Positions 20,895 through 29,578 of a DNA stretch of 64,000 nucleotides are shown in pieces. Made by a program: the position numbers and the translations under genes. Positions within the stretch are counted from its first letter, which is position 1. Every line of letters starts with the position of its first letter. Source of the stretch: Sanguibacter hominis ATCC BAA-789 (GTDB lineage: Bacteria; Actinomycetota; Actinomycetes; Actinomycetales; Cellulomonadaceae); the NCBI RefSeq assembly GCF_012396185.1, contig NZ_JAAXOW010000002.1:558001-622000 (forward strand), read 5' to 3'. The notes under the pieces were generated by a model. That model was given only the letters and a program-made list of their open reading frames with translations, had not been told where the DNA came from and made no database searches.

Positions 20895-22988
20895 TCAGGC
20901 AGTGGCGCTTCTCATCTGGCGCAGCTCCTTCTTCAGTCCGCCGATCTCGTCGCGCAGGCGCGCGGCGAGCTCGAACTGCAGCTCGGCTGCAGCGGCGTGC
21001 ATCTGGTCGGTGAGCTCCTGGATGAGACCTGCGAGGTCAGAAGCGGCCGCCACCGCGGGCCGGTCGCTTGGCGCAGCCGTGCCGGTCGGTACCGGCGTCT
21101 TGCCGCCGCGCGTGGGCTTGCGGTAGCCGCCAGCGAGGAGCTCCTGCGTGTCGAGGTCCTCCCGAGCGAGCATGTCTGTGACGTCCGCGATCTTCTTCCG
21201 CAGCGGGGTCGGATCGATCCCGTGCTCGGTGTTGTAGGCGATCTGCTTCGCGCGCCGACGCTCGGTCTCCTCGATCGCGAGCGCCATCGCCGGGGTGATC
21301 TTGTCGGCGTACATGTGGACCTGGCCGGACACGTTGCGCGCAGCGCGCCCGATCGTCTGGATGAGGGACTTGCCCGACCGGAGGAAGCCCTCCTTGTCGG
21401 CGTCGAGGATCGCGACGAGCGACACCTCAGGGAGGTCGAGCCCCTCCCTGAGGAGGTTGATGCCGACGAGGACGTCGTACACGCCGAGCCGGAGGTCTCG
21501 GAGCAGCTCGACCCGGGCGAGCGTGTCGACGTCGGAGTGCAGGTACCTCACGCGTACGCCCTTGTCGAGGAAGTAGTCCGTGAGGTCCTCGGCCATCTTC
21601 TTGGTCAGCGTCGTCACGAGGACGCGCTCGTCCTTCTCGACGCGCTGCCGGATCTCCTCGAGCAGGTCGTCGATCTGGCCCTTGGTCGGCTTGACGACGA
21701 CCTCCGGGTCGATGAGGCCCGTCGGGCGGATGATCTGCTCGACGACGCCGTCGGACAGGCCGAGCTCGTAGTCGCCCGGAGTCGCCGAGAGGTAGACCGT
21801 CTGCCCGATGCGTTCCACGAACTCCTCCCACCGCAGGGGCCGGTTGTCCATCGCGCTCGGGAGCCGGAAGCCGTAGTCGACGAGGTTCCGCTTCCGCGAC
21901 ATGTCTCCCTCGTACATCGCGCCGATCTGCGGGACGGTCACGTGCGACTCGTCGATCACGAGGAGGAAGTCGTCGGGGAAGTAGTCGAGGAGGGTGTTCG
22001 GCGCGGACCCCGCCTCGCGTCCGTCGATGTGCCGCGAGTAGTTCTCGATCCCCGAGCACGACCCGATCTGCCGCATCATCTCGATGTCGTATGTCGTCCG
22101 CATGCGCAACCGCTGGGCTTCGAGGAGCTTGTTCTGCCCCTCGAGCTGGGCGAGCCGTTCCGCGAGCTCCGCCTCGATCGAGGCGATCGCCCGCTCCATG
22201 CGCTCGGGCCCGGCGACGTAGTGCGTCGCCGGGAAGATGTGGATGCTCGGCTCTGACCGCACGACCTCGCCCGTGAGCGGGTGCAGCGTGTGGATCGCCT
22301 CGATCTCGTCACCGAAGAACTCGATGCGGATCGCGAGCTCCTCGTAGACCGGGATGATCTCGACCGTGTCGCCGCGGACCCGGAACGTGCCACGCGTGAA
22401 CGCCATGTCGTTGCGCGTGTACTGCATCCCCACGAACTGCCTGAGCAGGTCGTCACGGTTGATCATCTGGCCGACGTCGAGCCGCTGCATGCGGTCGACG
22501 TACTCCTGCGGCGTGCCGAGGCCGTAGATGCAGGAGACCGACGACACGACCACGACGTCACGACGCGTGAGCAGGCTGCTCGTCGCCGAGTGACGCAGAC
22601 GCTCGACCTCGTCGTTGATCGACGAGTCCTTCTCGATGAAGGTGTCCGTCTGCGCGATGTATGCCTCGGGCTGGTAGTAGTCGTAGTACGAGACGAAGTA
22701 CTCGACCGCGTTGTTGGGCAAGAGTTCGCGAAACTCGGTCGCGAGCTGGGCGGCGAGAGTCTTGTTCGGCGCCATGACGAGGGTCGGGCGCTGCACCTGC
22801 TCGATGAGCCAGGCGGTCGTCGCGCTCTTCCCCGTCCCGGTCGCTCCGAGGAGGACGATGTCCTTCTCCCCCGCGCGCAGGCGCGCCGTCAGGTCCGCGA
22901 TCGCGGCGGGCTGATCACCGGAGGGCGTGTACTCCGAGATGACCTCGAACGGTGCGACGGTTCTCTGGAGATCGGTGACTGGACGCAT
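20895..22988 (-). CDS. uvrB: Excinuclease ABC subunit B
   Basis: DNA helicase-like subunit that verifies damage in nucleotide excision repair. The 697-residue protein has Walker A GATGTGKS, the beta-hairpin [10 protein letters not shown], the helicase motif VIDESH, TRIGR-type motif VI seen as QTIGRAARN, and a C-terminal UVR domain ([20 protein letters not shown]). ATG 22988 gives the conserved start [17 protein letters not shown]; the upstream extension is not conserved. Unlike uvrA, I found no SOS box in the 49 bases between it and coaE. Confidence 0.97.
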   Translation of the reverse strand: MRPVTDLQRTVAPFEVISEYTPSGDQPAAIADLTARLRAGEKDIVLLGATGTGKSATTAWLIEQVQRPTLVMAPNKTLAAQLATEFRELLPNNAVEYFVSYYDYYQPEAYIAQTDTFIEKDSSINDEVERLRHSATSSLLTRRDVVVVSSVSCIYGLGTPQEYVDRMQRLDVGQMINRDDLLRQFVGMQYTRNDMAFTRGTFRVRGDTVEIIPVYEELAIRIEFFGDEIEAIHTLHPLTGEVVRSEPSIHIFPATHYVAGPERMERAIASIEAELAERLAQLEGQNKLLEAQRLRMRTTYDIEMMRQIGSCSGIENYSRHIDGREAGSAPNTLLDYFPDDFLLVIDESHVTVPQIGAMYEGDMSRKRNLVDYGFRLPSAMDNRPLRWEEFVERIGQTVYLSATPGDYELGLSDGVVEQIIRPTGLIDPEVVVKPTKGQIDDLLEEIRQRVEKDERVLVTTLTKKMAEDLTDYFLDKGVRVRYLHSDVDTLARVELLRDLRLGVYDVLVGINLLREGLDLPEVSLVAILDADKEGFLRSGKSLIQTIGRAARNVSGQVHMYADKITPAMALAIEETERRRAKQIAYNTEHGIDPTPLRKKIADVTDMLAREDLDTQELLAGGYRKPTRGGKTPVPTGTAAPSDRPAVAAASDLAGLIQELTDQMHAAAAELQFELAARLRDEIGGLKKELRQMRSATA

Positions 22989-23037
22989 GCGTCCACGATA
23001 GGCCGCCCCTCTGACACGGGCGCACCGGCGACGTGGG

Positions 23038-23655
23038 TCAGCCCCGCTCCTCGGCCAGCTCGGCCTGCAGGCGGGCCCACAGCTCGTCGACCTGCGCACG
23101 CAGGTCGTCGACCGAGCCAGCGCCGTCGATCAGGACGTCGGCCGCCGCGGCACGCTCCTCGTCGGTCGCCTGCGCGGCGATGCGACGCCGCGCGTCGGGC
23201 AGTGAGCTCCCTCGCTCCTCCACGAGGCGGCGGATCCTCAGGTCCGCCGGAGCGTGCACGACCACCACGATGTGATGAGCCTCCGCCTGCCCCGTCTCCA
23301 CGAGCAGCGGGATGTCGTGCACGACGAGCGCGTCGCCGTCGGCCGCGACCGCCATGGCCTCACGTTCCGCGGAGACACGGGCGATCTCCGGGTGGAGCAG
23401 CGCCCCCAGGTCGGCGCGGGCCTGGAGGTCGTTGAAGACGATGTGCCCCAGCGCTGCACGGTCGAGCGACCCGTCCGGTGCGAGCACCCCTTCGCCGAAA
23501 CGCTCCACGACACGGTCGAGCCCGAGCGTCCCGGGCGCGACAACCTCGCGTGCGATCTCGTCGTGGTCGATGACGACCGCGCCGCGCTCGCGCAGCATCG
23601 CGGCGACGGTCGACTTTCCTGCGGCGATCCCGCCCGTGAGCCCGATGCGAAGCAT
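23038..23655 (-). CDS. coaE: Dephospho-CoA kinase
   Basis: Last step of coenzyme A synthesis: phosphorylates the 3' hydroxyl of dephospho-CoA. The 205-residue protein begins [16 protein letters not shown] with the P-loop GGIAAGKS, then [10 protein letters not shown] and the lid-like DIPLLVETG region. ATG 23655 is preferred; ATG 23664 three codons upstream is possible, and the Shine-Dalgarno does not decide. The rpsA-coaE-uvrB neighbourhood is conserved among actinobacteria. Only 49 bases separate it from uvrB, so an operon coaE-uvrB is likely. Confidence 0.95.
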   Translation of the reverse strand: MLRIGLTGGIAAGKSTVAAMLRERGAVVIDHDEIAREVVAPGTLGLDRVVERFGEGVLAPDGSLDRAALGHIVFNDLQARADLGALLHPEIARVSAEREAMAVAADGDALVVHDIPLLVETGQAEAHHIVVVVHAPADLRIRRLVEERGSSLPDARRRIAAQATDEERAAAADVLIDGAGSVDDLRAQVDELWARLQAELAEERG

Positions 23656-23778
23656 GTGCCTCATCCTGCCCCCGTACCGGGGCGGCGGCAATCGGACCGG
23701 TCGCCGACCAGCCGGTCTAGGCTCGGTGCCCTGGGTGCGGAGCGCACGCGCCCCGCCGTGCACGGACCAGGAGGACGC

Positions 23779-25680
23779 ATGACGATGTCAGGCATGGCGA
23801 GCATGGCCGGAGCCGGAGGCGGGCCTGCCGGGCTCCGCTCCTTCCGGCAGGACCCGAGCGTGCGGGGCCACCGGCTCAGCCGTGGCACGACCCGCCGCGT
23901 CCTGTCGTTCGCGACGCCGTACCGCCGCACCCTGACGGTGTTCCTCCTCCTGATCGCGGTCGACGCAGCGATCGGCGCCGCCGTCCCCATGCTGTTCCGC
24001 GCGATCATCGACGACGGGATCGCCTCAGGGCGTCGAGGACTCGTTCTCGGCCTCGCGGGAGCCGTCGCGGTGCTCGCGCTCGCCCAGGGCGCGCTCGCGC
24101 TCGGCCAGCGCTGGTGCTCGGCCCGCGTCGGCGAGGGTCTCATCCTCGACCTGCGCTCTGCCGTCTTCGACCACGTGCAGCGGATGCCGCTCGCGTTCTT
24201 CTCCCGCACGAGGACCGGCTCGCTCGTCCAGCGGCTCAACGGCGACGTGCTCGGCGCGCAGCAGGCGTTCACGTCGACGCTGTCCAACGTCTTCTCGAAC
24301 GCTCTGACGATCGTCTTCGTCCTCGCCGCGATGCTCTCGATGTCCTGGCAGCTCACCCTCGTCGCACTCACGCTCCTGCCAGCGTTCGTCCTCCCCGCGC
24401 GCTGGATCGGACCGCGCCTCGCCCGGATCACCCGGGAGAGCTACGCGATCAACGCGGACACCGCACAAATCATGAACGAGCGCTTCAACGTGGCGGGTGC
24501 CCAGCTCGCCAAGTCCTACGGTCGTCCCGACGAGGAGTCGCGCACGTACGCGGCGGCTGCAGCTCGCGTGCGGGACATCGGGGTGCGCCAAGCGATGTAC
24601 GCGACGGTCTTCCGCGTCACGCTCACGACGGTCGCGGCCGTCGCAGTCGCGGTCGTGTACGCCCTCGGCGGGCTCGCGTCGATCCGGGGCGAGCTGAGCG
24701 TCGGCGTCGTCGTCGCGCTGACCGCCTACCTCGGCCGCCTCTACGGCCCTCTCACCGCGATCTCCAACGCCCAGGTCGACGTCATGACCGCGCTCGTGAG
24801 CTTTGAGCGTGTCTTCGAGGTCCTCGACCTCGAGCCGACGGTCCGCGACGCCGACGACGCGACAGACCTCGCCGAGCTCGTCGCGCGCCGCGGCGCGAGC
24901 GTCGAGCTCGATCACGTGACGTTCAGCTACCCCGCGGCGCGCGACGTGTCTCTCGCCTCTCTCGAGTCGGTCGCGACGCTCGACGACAGCGAGCCCGGGG
25001 ACACGCTCGTCGACGTCTCGTTGTCGGTGCCCGCCGGGGCGACGGTCGCCCTCGTCGGCCCGTCGGGTGCAGGCAAGACGACGATCGGGCACCTTCTCGC
25101 GCGCTTCTACGACCCCACGTCCGGGGCCGTGCGCATCGCGGGCCAGGACCTGCGGGGAGTCACGCAGCAGTCGGTGCACGACGTCGTCGGGTCCGTCCCG
25201 CAGGACGCGCACCTCTTCCACGACACGGTCGCAGGCAACCTGCGCTACGGACGGCCTGATGCGACCGACGAGCAGATCGTCGAGGCGTTGCGGGCAGCCC
25301 GGATCCTCGACCTCGTCGAGAGCCTGCCCGACGGCCTCCACACCGTCGTGGGGGACCGTGGCTACCGTCTCTCCGGCGGCGAGCGCCAACGGCTCGCGAT
25401 CGCGCGCCTGCTGCTCAAGGCGCCGCCCGTCGTCGTGCTCGACGAGGCGACGGCGCACCTCGACTCCGAGTCGGAGGCTGCGGTGCAGGCGGCCCTCGAC
25501 GCCGCGCTCGTCGGCCGCACGTCCATCGTCATCGCCCACCGACTGTCGACCGTGCGGGACGCCGACCTGATCGTCGTCCTCGAAGCCGGGCGCGTCGTCG
25601 CGCAGGGCACGCACGAAGAGCTGCTCGTCGAGGGCGGGCTCTACGCGGAGCTCTACCGCCGCCAGTTCTCCGAGGACTAG
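23779..25680 (+). CDS. ABC exporter, fused membrane and ATPase domains (homodimeric type)
   Basis: A 633-residue type IV ABC exporter half-transporter: six membrane helices in residues 55-330, then an ATPase domain with Walker A GPSGAGKTT (near 428), signature LSGGERQRLAIARLLL, Walker B VVVLDEATAHLD and switch histidine in IAHRLSTV. All catalytic residues are intact, so it can work as a homodimer, unlike the pair at 50672-54366. Its substrate is unknown; lipids or drugs are usual for the family. ATG 23779 follows AGGAGG. It is transcribed away from coaE and converges on rpsA. Confidence 0.9.
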   Translation: MTMSGMASMAGAGGGPAGLRSFRQDPSVRGHRLSRGTTRRVLSFATPYRRTLTVFLLLIAVDAAIGAAVPMLFRAIIDDGIASGRRGLVLGLAGAVAVLALAQGALALGQRWCSARVGEGLILDLRSAVFDHVQRMPLAFFSRTRTGSLVQRLNGDVLGAQQAFTSTLSNVFSNALTIVFVLAAMLSMSWQLTLVALTLLPAFVLPARWIGPRLARITRESYAINADTAQIMNERFNVAGAQLAKSYGRPDEESRTYAAAAARVRDIGVRQAMYATVFRVTLTTVAAVAVAVVYALGGLASIRGELSVGVVVALTAYLGRLYGPLTAISNAQVDVMTALVSFERVFEVLDLEPTVRDADDATDLAELVARRGASVELDHVTFSYPAARDVSLASLESVATLDDSEPGDTLVDVSLSVPAGATVALVGPSGAGKTTIGHLLARFYDPTSGAVRIAGQDLRGVTQQSVHDVVGSVPQDAHLFHDTVAGNLRYGRPDATDEQIVEALRAARILDLVESLPDGLHTVVGDRGYRLSGGERQRLAIARLLLKAPPVVVLDEATAHLDSESEAAVQAALDAALVGRTSIVIAHRLSTVRDADLIVVLEAGRVVAQGTHEELLVEGGLYAELYRRQFSED

Positions 25681-25797
25681 CCGCAGCCGCCCGCAACCGC
25701 CGCGCCGTCCAGGTGCGTGCTGCCGCGACTCGACCACCCGCGCGAGGCACGTGCAGTCGCGACTCTCGTCCCAGGTCAGAGCCAGGGCTCAGGTACG

Positions 25798-25835
25798 CCG
25801 AAGGCCGGCCACCGCGTGCGGTGACCGGCCTTCGG
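25798..25835. terminator. Bidirectional hairpin terminator between ABC exporter and rpsA
   Basis: A 17-bp inverted repeat with one mismatch (CCGAAGGCCGGCCACCG against CGGTGACCGGCCTTCGG) and a 4-nt loop lies 26 bases beyond the rpsA stop and 117 after the exporter stop. It suits termination of both convergent transcripts. The rest of the 180-base gap (25681-25797) shows nothing I recognise. Confidence 0.75.
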
Positions 25836-25860
25836 ACCGTTGCGCCTGACGGCGCCGGGA

Positions 25861-27333
25861 TCAGTTGCCCGTGAGCTTCTCGCGCAGAGCGGCGAGAGCC
25901 TCGTCGGACGCCAGCGTGCCCGCGACCTCCTCCTGGACCGGGGTCGAGGAGTAGGTGGACGGAGCCGAGCCGCCGGACTCGCCCGAGGTAGCCGCGTCGG
26001 AGTCCGCCTTGAGAGCCTCGGCGACCTGCTTGCGGTGCGCCTCCCAGCGAGCGTGGGCCTTGGCGTACTGCGCCTCCCACTCCTCACGCTGCGACTCGTA
26101 GCCCTCGAGCCACTCGTTCGTCTCCGGGTCGAACCCGTCCGGGTACTTGTAGTTCCCGGCCTCGTCGTAGTCCGCAGCCATGCCGTAGAGCGCGGGGTCG
26201 AAGTCCTCGGACTCCGGGTCCACACCCTCGTTGGCCTGCTTCAGCGACAGCGAGATACGGCGACGCTCGAGGTCGATGTCGATGACCTTGACGAAGACGT
26301 CGTCGCCCACGTTGACAACCTGCTCAGGCAGGTCGACGTGACGGACAGCGAGCTCGGAGATGTGCACGAGGCCCTCGATGCCGTCCTCGACGCGCACGAA
26401 CGCGCCGAACGGGACGAGCTTCGTGACCTTGCCCGGCACGACCTGGCCGATGGCGTGCGTGCGGGCGAAGGCCTGCCACGGGTCCTCCTGCGTCGCCTTC
26501 AGCGACAGGGAGACACGCTCACGGTCGAAGTCGACGTCGAGAACCTCGACGGTGACCTCCTGGCCGACCTCGACAACCTCGGACGGGTGGTCGATGTGCT
26601 TCCAGGACAGCTCCGAGACGTGGACGAGACCGTCGACACCGCCGAGGTCCACGAACGCACCGAAGTTGACGATCGAGGAGACGACACCGGGGCGGACCTG
26701 GCCCTTCTGCAGCGTCTGCAGGAAGGTGGAACGAACCTCGGACTGCGTCTGCTCGAGCCAGGCACGGCGCGACAGGACGACGTTGTTGCGGTTCTTGTCG
26801 AGCTCGATGATCTTGGCCTCGATCTCCTTGCCGACGTACGGCTGGAGGTCGCGGACTCGACGCATCTCCACGAGGGACGCGGGCAGGAAGCCACGCAGAC
26901 CGATGTCGAGGATGAGGCCACCCTTGACGACCTCGATGACGGTGCCGGTGACGACGCCGTCCTCCTCCTTGACCTTCTCGATCGTGCCCCAGGCGCGCTC
27001 GTACTGGGCGCGCTTCTTCGACAGGATCAGGCGACCTTCCTTGTCCTCCTTCTGGAGAACCAGGGCCTCGACCGCGTCGCCCACCTTGACGACCTCACCC
27101 GGGTCGACGTCGTGCTTGATGGAGAGCTCGCGGGAGGGGATGACGCCCTCGGTCTTGTAGCCGATGTCGAGAAGAACCTCGTCACGGTCGACCTTGACGA
27201 TGGTGCCCTCGACGATGTCACCGTCATTGAAGTACTTGATGGTGGCGTCGATGGCGGCGAGGAAGTCCTCTTCGGTGCCGATGTCGTTGATCGCGACCTG
27301 CGGCGTGGACTTCGAGGGGGTAGAGATGGTCAT
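25861..27333 (-). CDS. rpsA: 30S ribosomal protein S1
   Basis: RNA-binding ribosomal protein that helps mRNAs dock on the 30S subunit. The 490-residue protein has four S1 domains, beginning at about residues 37 (GDIVEGTIVKVDRDEV), 122, 205 (GQVRPGVVSSIVNFGAF) and 290 (GQVVPGKVTKLVPFGAF), fewer than the six of E. coli and normal for actinobacteria, followed by a 120-residue acidic, Tyr/Ser-rich tail. ATG 27333 has GGAG upstream. A promoter at 27469-27497 gives it a leader of about 130 nt. Confidence 0.97.
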   Translation of the reverse strand: MTISTPSKSTPQVAINDIGTEEDFLAAIDATIKYFNDGDIVEGTIVKVDRDEVLLDIGYKTEGVIPSRELSIKHDVDPGEVVKVGDAVEALVLQKEDKEGRLILSKKRAQYERAWGTIEKVKEEDGVVTGTVIEVVKGGLILDIGLRGFLPASLVEMRRVRDLQPYVGKEIEAKIIELDKNRNNVVLSRRAWLEQTQSEVRSTFLQTLQKGQVRPGVVSSIVNFGAFVDLGGVDGLVHVSELSWKHIDHPSEVVEVGQEVTVEVLDVDFDRERVSLSLKATQEDPWQAFARTHAIGQVVPGKVTKLVPFGAFVRVEDGIEGLVHISELAVRHVDLPEQVVNVGDDVFVKVIDIDLERRRISLSLKQANEGVDPESEDFDPALYGMAADYDEAGNYKYPDGFDPETNEWLEGYESQREEWEAQYAKAHARWEAHRKQVAEALKADSDAATSGESGGSAPSTYSSTPVQEEVAGTLASDEALAALREKLTGN

Positions 27334-27468
27334 TGAGTCAGTTGCTCCGATGCGGACAGGAAGTAGTTCGAACAGGAAGGCTTGCAGGCAGGACACGGGC
27401 TGGGCCGCACCGCCGGGTGCCGCTCGGTCACGACCTGTTCGGTCCTGACGCCACGACACACCGCGTTC

Positions 27469-27497
27469 ACCCTATCCGATGCGCAGAGCGGGGGCAA
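27469..27497 (-). promoter_or_regulatory. Predicted rpsA promoter
   Basis: On the minus strand TTGCCC (27497-27492) is followed after exactly 17 bases by TAGGGT (27474-27469), a good actinobacterial sigma-70-type pair. The -35 begins 4 bases after the pfkA terminator hairpin. The predicted start near 27462 leaves a leader of about 130 nt before rpsA, in which I found no strong hairpin. Confidence 0.5.
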
Positions 27498-27500
27498 AGA

Positions 27501-27541
27501 AGATCTCCCGGCCGGGACCGTGGGTCCCGCCCGGGAGATCT
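27501..27541 (-). terminator. Hairpin terminator after pfkA
   Basis: An 18-bp inverted repeat with one mismatch (AGATCTCCCGGCCGGGAC against GTCCCGCCCGGGAGATCT) and a 5-nt loop begins 18 bases after the pfkA stop. In the transcription direction it is followed by TCTTTGCCCC, a short U-containing run. It insulates pfkA from the rpsA promoter directly beyond it. Confidence 0.75.
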
Positions 27542-27559
27542 GGACGGTCGTGCGACGCG

Positions 27560-28585
27560 TCAGGCCAGCGCGCGAGCCGTGCGCAGCAGGTCAGCGGGGA
27601 CCGCCTTGACCTTGCCGGCGACCTCGGGCAGCGGCACGAGGACGATCTCCTCGCCGCGGAGCGCGGTCATGACGTTCGACTCGCCACGGGTGATCGCGTC
27701 GACCGCAGCCACCCCGAAGCGCGAGCCGAGGATGCGGTCCGTCGTCGTCGGGCTGCCGCCGCGCTGGACGTGCCCGAGGACCGTGAGGCGTGTGTCGAAC
27801 CCCGTGCGCGCCTGGATCTCGGCCGCGACGCGCTCGCCGATGGCACCGGCGACGATCTCGCCGTACTTGCCGAGCTGGACCTCGTACTCCATCGAGCTCC
27901 CGGGGACCGCGTGCGCGCCCTCCGCGACGACGACGATCGAGAAGCTCGCGTGCGCCTTGTGGCGGTGCTTGAGGAACTTGATGATCTTGTCCATGTCGAA
28001 CGGCTCTTCAGGCGCGAGGACGATCTCGGCACCACCGGCGATGCCGGCATTGACCGCGATCCACCCCGCGTGACGCCCCATGACCTCGATGACCATGACG
28101 CGGTTGTGGGACTCGGCCGTCGTGTGGATGCGGTCGATCGCCTCCGCCGCGATGGTCACCGCGGTGTTGTACCCGATCGACAGGTCCGTGCCAGCGACGT
28201 CGTTGTCGATCGTCTTCGGGATGGCGACGATCTTGACGCCCGCGTCGGCGACGCGGCTCGCAGCGTGGAGCGTGCCGTCACCACCGATGCAGATGAGAGC
28301 CTCGATGCGCTCCGCCTCGAGCGTCGCGAGCACGGCCTCCATCGAGCCGTCCTCCTCCCGCGGGTGGAACCGCGCGGTGCCGAGAAGGGTCCCGCCGACA
28401 GGCAGGACGTTACGGATGTGCTGCCGCTCGAGGGGCAGGACGTCGCCGTCGACGACGCCCTTCCAGCCGTTGCGGAAGCCGATGATCGAATGGCCGTACT
28501 CCCCCAGGCCCTGCTTGACGACCGCACGGATCGCCGCGTTGAGCCCCGGGCAGTCCCCACCGCCGGTGAGAAGACCGATTCGCAT
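27560..28585 (-). CDS. pfkA: 6-phosphofructokinase (ATP-type, group III)
   Basis: Phosphorylates fructose-6-phosphate. The 341-residue protein has GGGDCPGLN at 8-16, GGDGT with Gly104, PKTIDND with Lys124, and MGRHAGWIA. Gly104 predicts ATP rather than pyrophosphate as donor, while Lys124 is the residue seen in pyrophosphate enzymes; this Gly/Lys mix defines the group III actinobacterial enzymes, some of which are insensitive to classical allosteric effectors. ATG 28585 follows AGGGAG. The 186-base divergent gap to the methyltransferase (28586-28771) should contain both promoters, but I cannot place them firmly. Confidence 0.95.
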   Translation of the reverse strand: MRIGLLTGGGDCPGLNAAIRAVVKQGLGEYGHSIIGFRNGWKGVVDGDVLPLERQHIRNVLPVGGTLLGTARFHPREEDGSMEAVLATLEAERIEALICIGGDGTLHAASRVADAGVKIVAIPKTIDNDVAGTDLSIGYNTAVTIAAEAIDRIHTTAESHNRVMVIEVMGRHAGWIAVNAGIAGGAEIVLAPEEPFDMDKIIKFLKHRHKAHASFSIVVVAEGAHAVPGSSMEYEVQLGKYGEIVAGAIGERVAAEIQARTGFDTRLTVLGHVQRGGSPTTTDRILGSRFGVAAVDAITRGESNVMTALRGEEIVLVPLPEVAGKVKAVPADLLRTARALA

Positions 28586-28771
28586 GCCTACACTCCCTCG
28601 TCGTCAGTTGTCGTCGGTCCACCGGTGTGTGACAGACGTCTCCGCCTGCATCCTGACCGACAAACCTCGACGAGCCTACCGACCGTCCACGCTCCGGTCT
28701 CAGCCGTTGGTCCCGCCCGGCGTGCGGTCCTGCACCTCCAGGCACGGCGGGCCGCCCGGCACAATGGGTCC

Positions 28772-29560
28772 GTGGACCTTCGACGCGCCGGTTACGCCCC
28801 CATCCCTGACGACGCACCCCACCGCGCGGGCCGCTCGTGGTGGGACGAGAACGCCGCCGAGTATCTCGCAGAGCACGGCGACTTCCTGGGCGACGACGAC
28901 TTCTGCTGGTGTCCCGAGGGTCTGCGCGAGGCCGACGCCCACCTCCTCGGGGACGTCTCGGGCGCCCGCGTCCTCGAGCTCGGTGCGGGAGCGGCCCAGT
29001 GCTCGCGGTGGCTCGCCGACCAGGGGGCGGACGTCGTCGCGACGGACATCAGCGCGGGCATGCTGACGGCGCGCTCGTCCGGCAGCGCCGGACGCCTGAA
29101 CCGGGCGCAGGCGGACGCCCGCCGCCTCCCCTTCGCAGACGCGTCGTTCGACACCGTATTCACGGCCTACGGCGCGATCCCGTTCATCGCGGACTCCGAG
29201 CGCGTCCACAGGGAGGTCGCACGTGTGCTGCGCCCGTCGGGGCGGTGGGTGTTCTCGGTGACGCACCCGATCCGGTGGGCGTTCCCCGACGACCCGTCCG
29301 AGCGAGGCCTGACGGCAGACCGCTCCTACTTCGACCGGACGCCCTACGCCGAGCGCGACGAGGCGGGCCGCCTCACCTACGCGGAGTTCCACCGGACGAT
29401 CGGCGACCACGTGCGCGACGTCGTGGGCGCCGGGCTCACCCTGCTCGACGTGGTGGAGCCTGAGTGGCCCGAGGGCCACGACAGGACGTGGGGCGGGTGG
29501 AGCGCGCTGCGCGGGCGCCTGATCCCCGGGACGGCGATCTTCGTGTGCGAGCGCCGCTGA
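28772..29560 (+). CDS. Class I SAM-dependent methyltransferase
   Basis: A 262-residue methyltransferase with the SAM-binding motif I VLELGAGAAQCSRWL (about 67-81), the acidic residue at the end of strand 2 (VVATDIS) and motif IV-like FDTVFTAYGAIPFI. It belongs to the UbiE/methyltransf_11 type. The substrate cannot be inferred. GTG 28772 is the start with the conserved region just after; a CACAAT hexamer ends 6 bases before it, which could mean a leaderless mRNA, but no -35 supports this. It is convergent with polA, with only 18 bases between the stops. Confidence 0.85.
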   Translation: MDLRRAGYAPIPDDAPHRAGRSWWDENAAEYLAEHGDFLGDDDFCWCPEGLREADAHLLGDVSGARVLELGAGAAQCSRWLADQGADVVATDISAGMLTARSSGSAGRLNRAQADARRLPFADASFDTVFTAYGAIPFIADSERVHREVARVLRPSGRWVFSVTHPIRWAFPDDPSERGLTADRSYFDRTPYAERDEAGRLTYAEFHRTIGDHVRDVVGAGLTLLDVVEPEWPEGHDRTWGGWSALRGRLIPGTAIFVCERR

Positions 29561-29578
29561 CCGTGGACCCCGCCGGGC

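Noticed and set aside
22920-22975. TCGAAC followed by GGTTC near the uvrB start as an SOS box
   Set aside because: The half-sites are 9 bases apart instead of 4 and lie inside the coding region.
28740-28774. CACAAT before the methyltransferase GTG as a leaderless promoter
   Set aside because: No -35 element at 16-18 bases; one hexamer alone is not enough.
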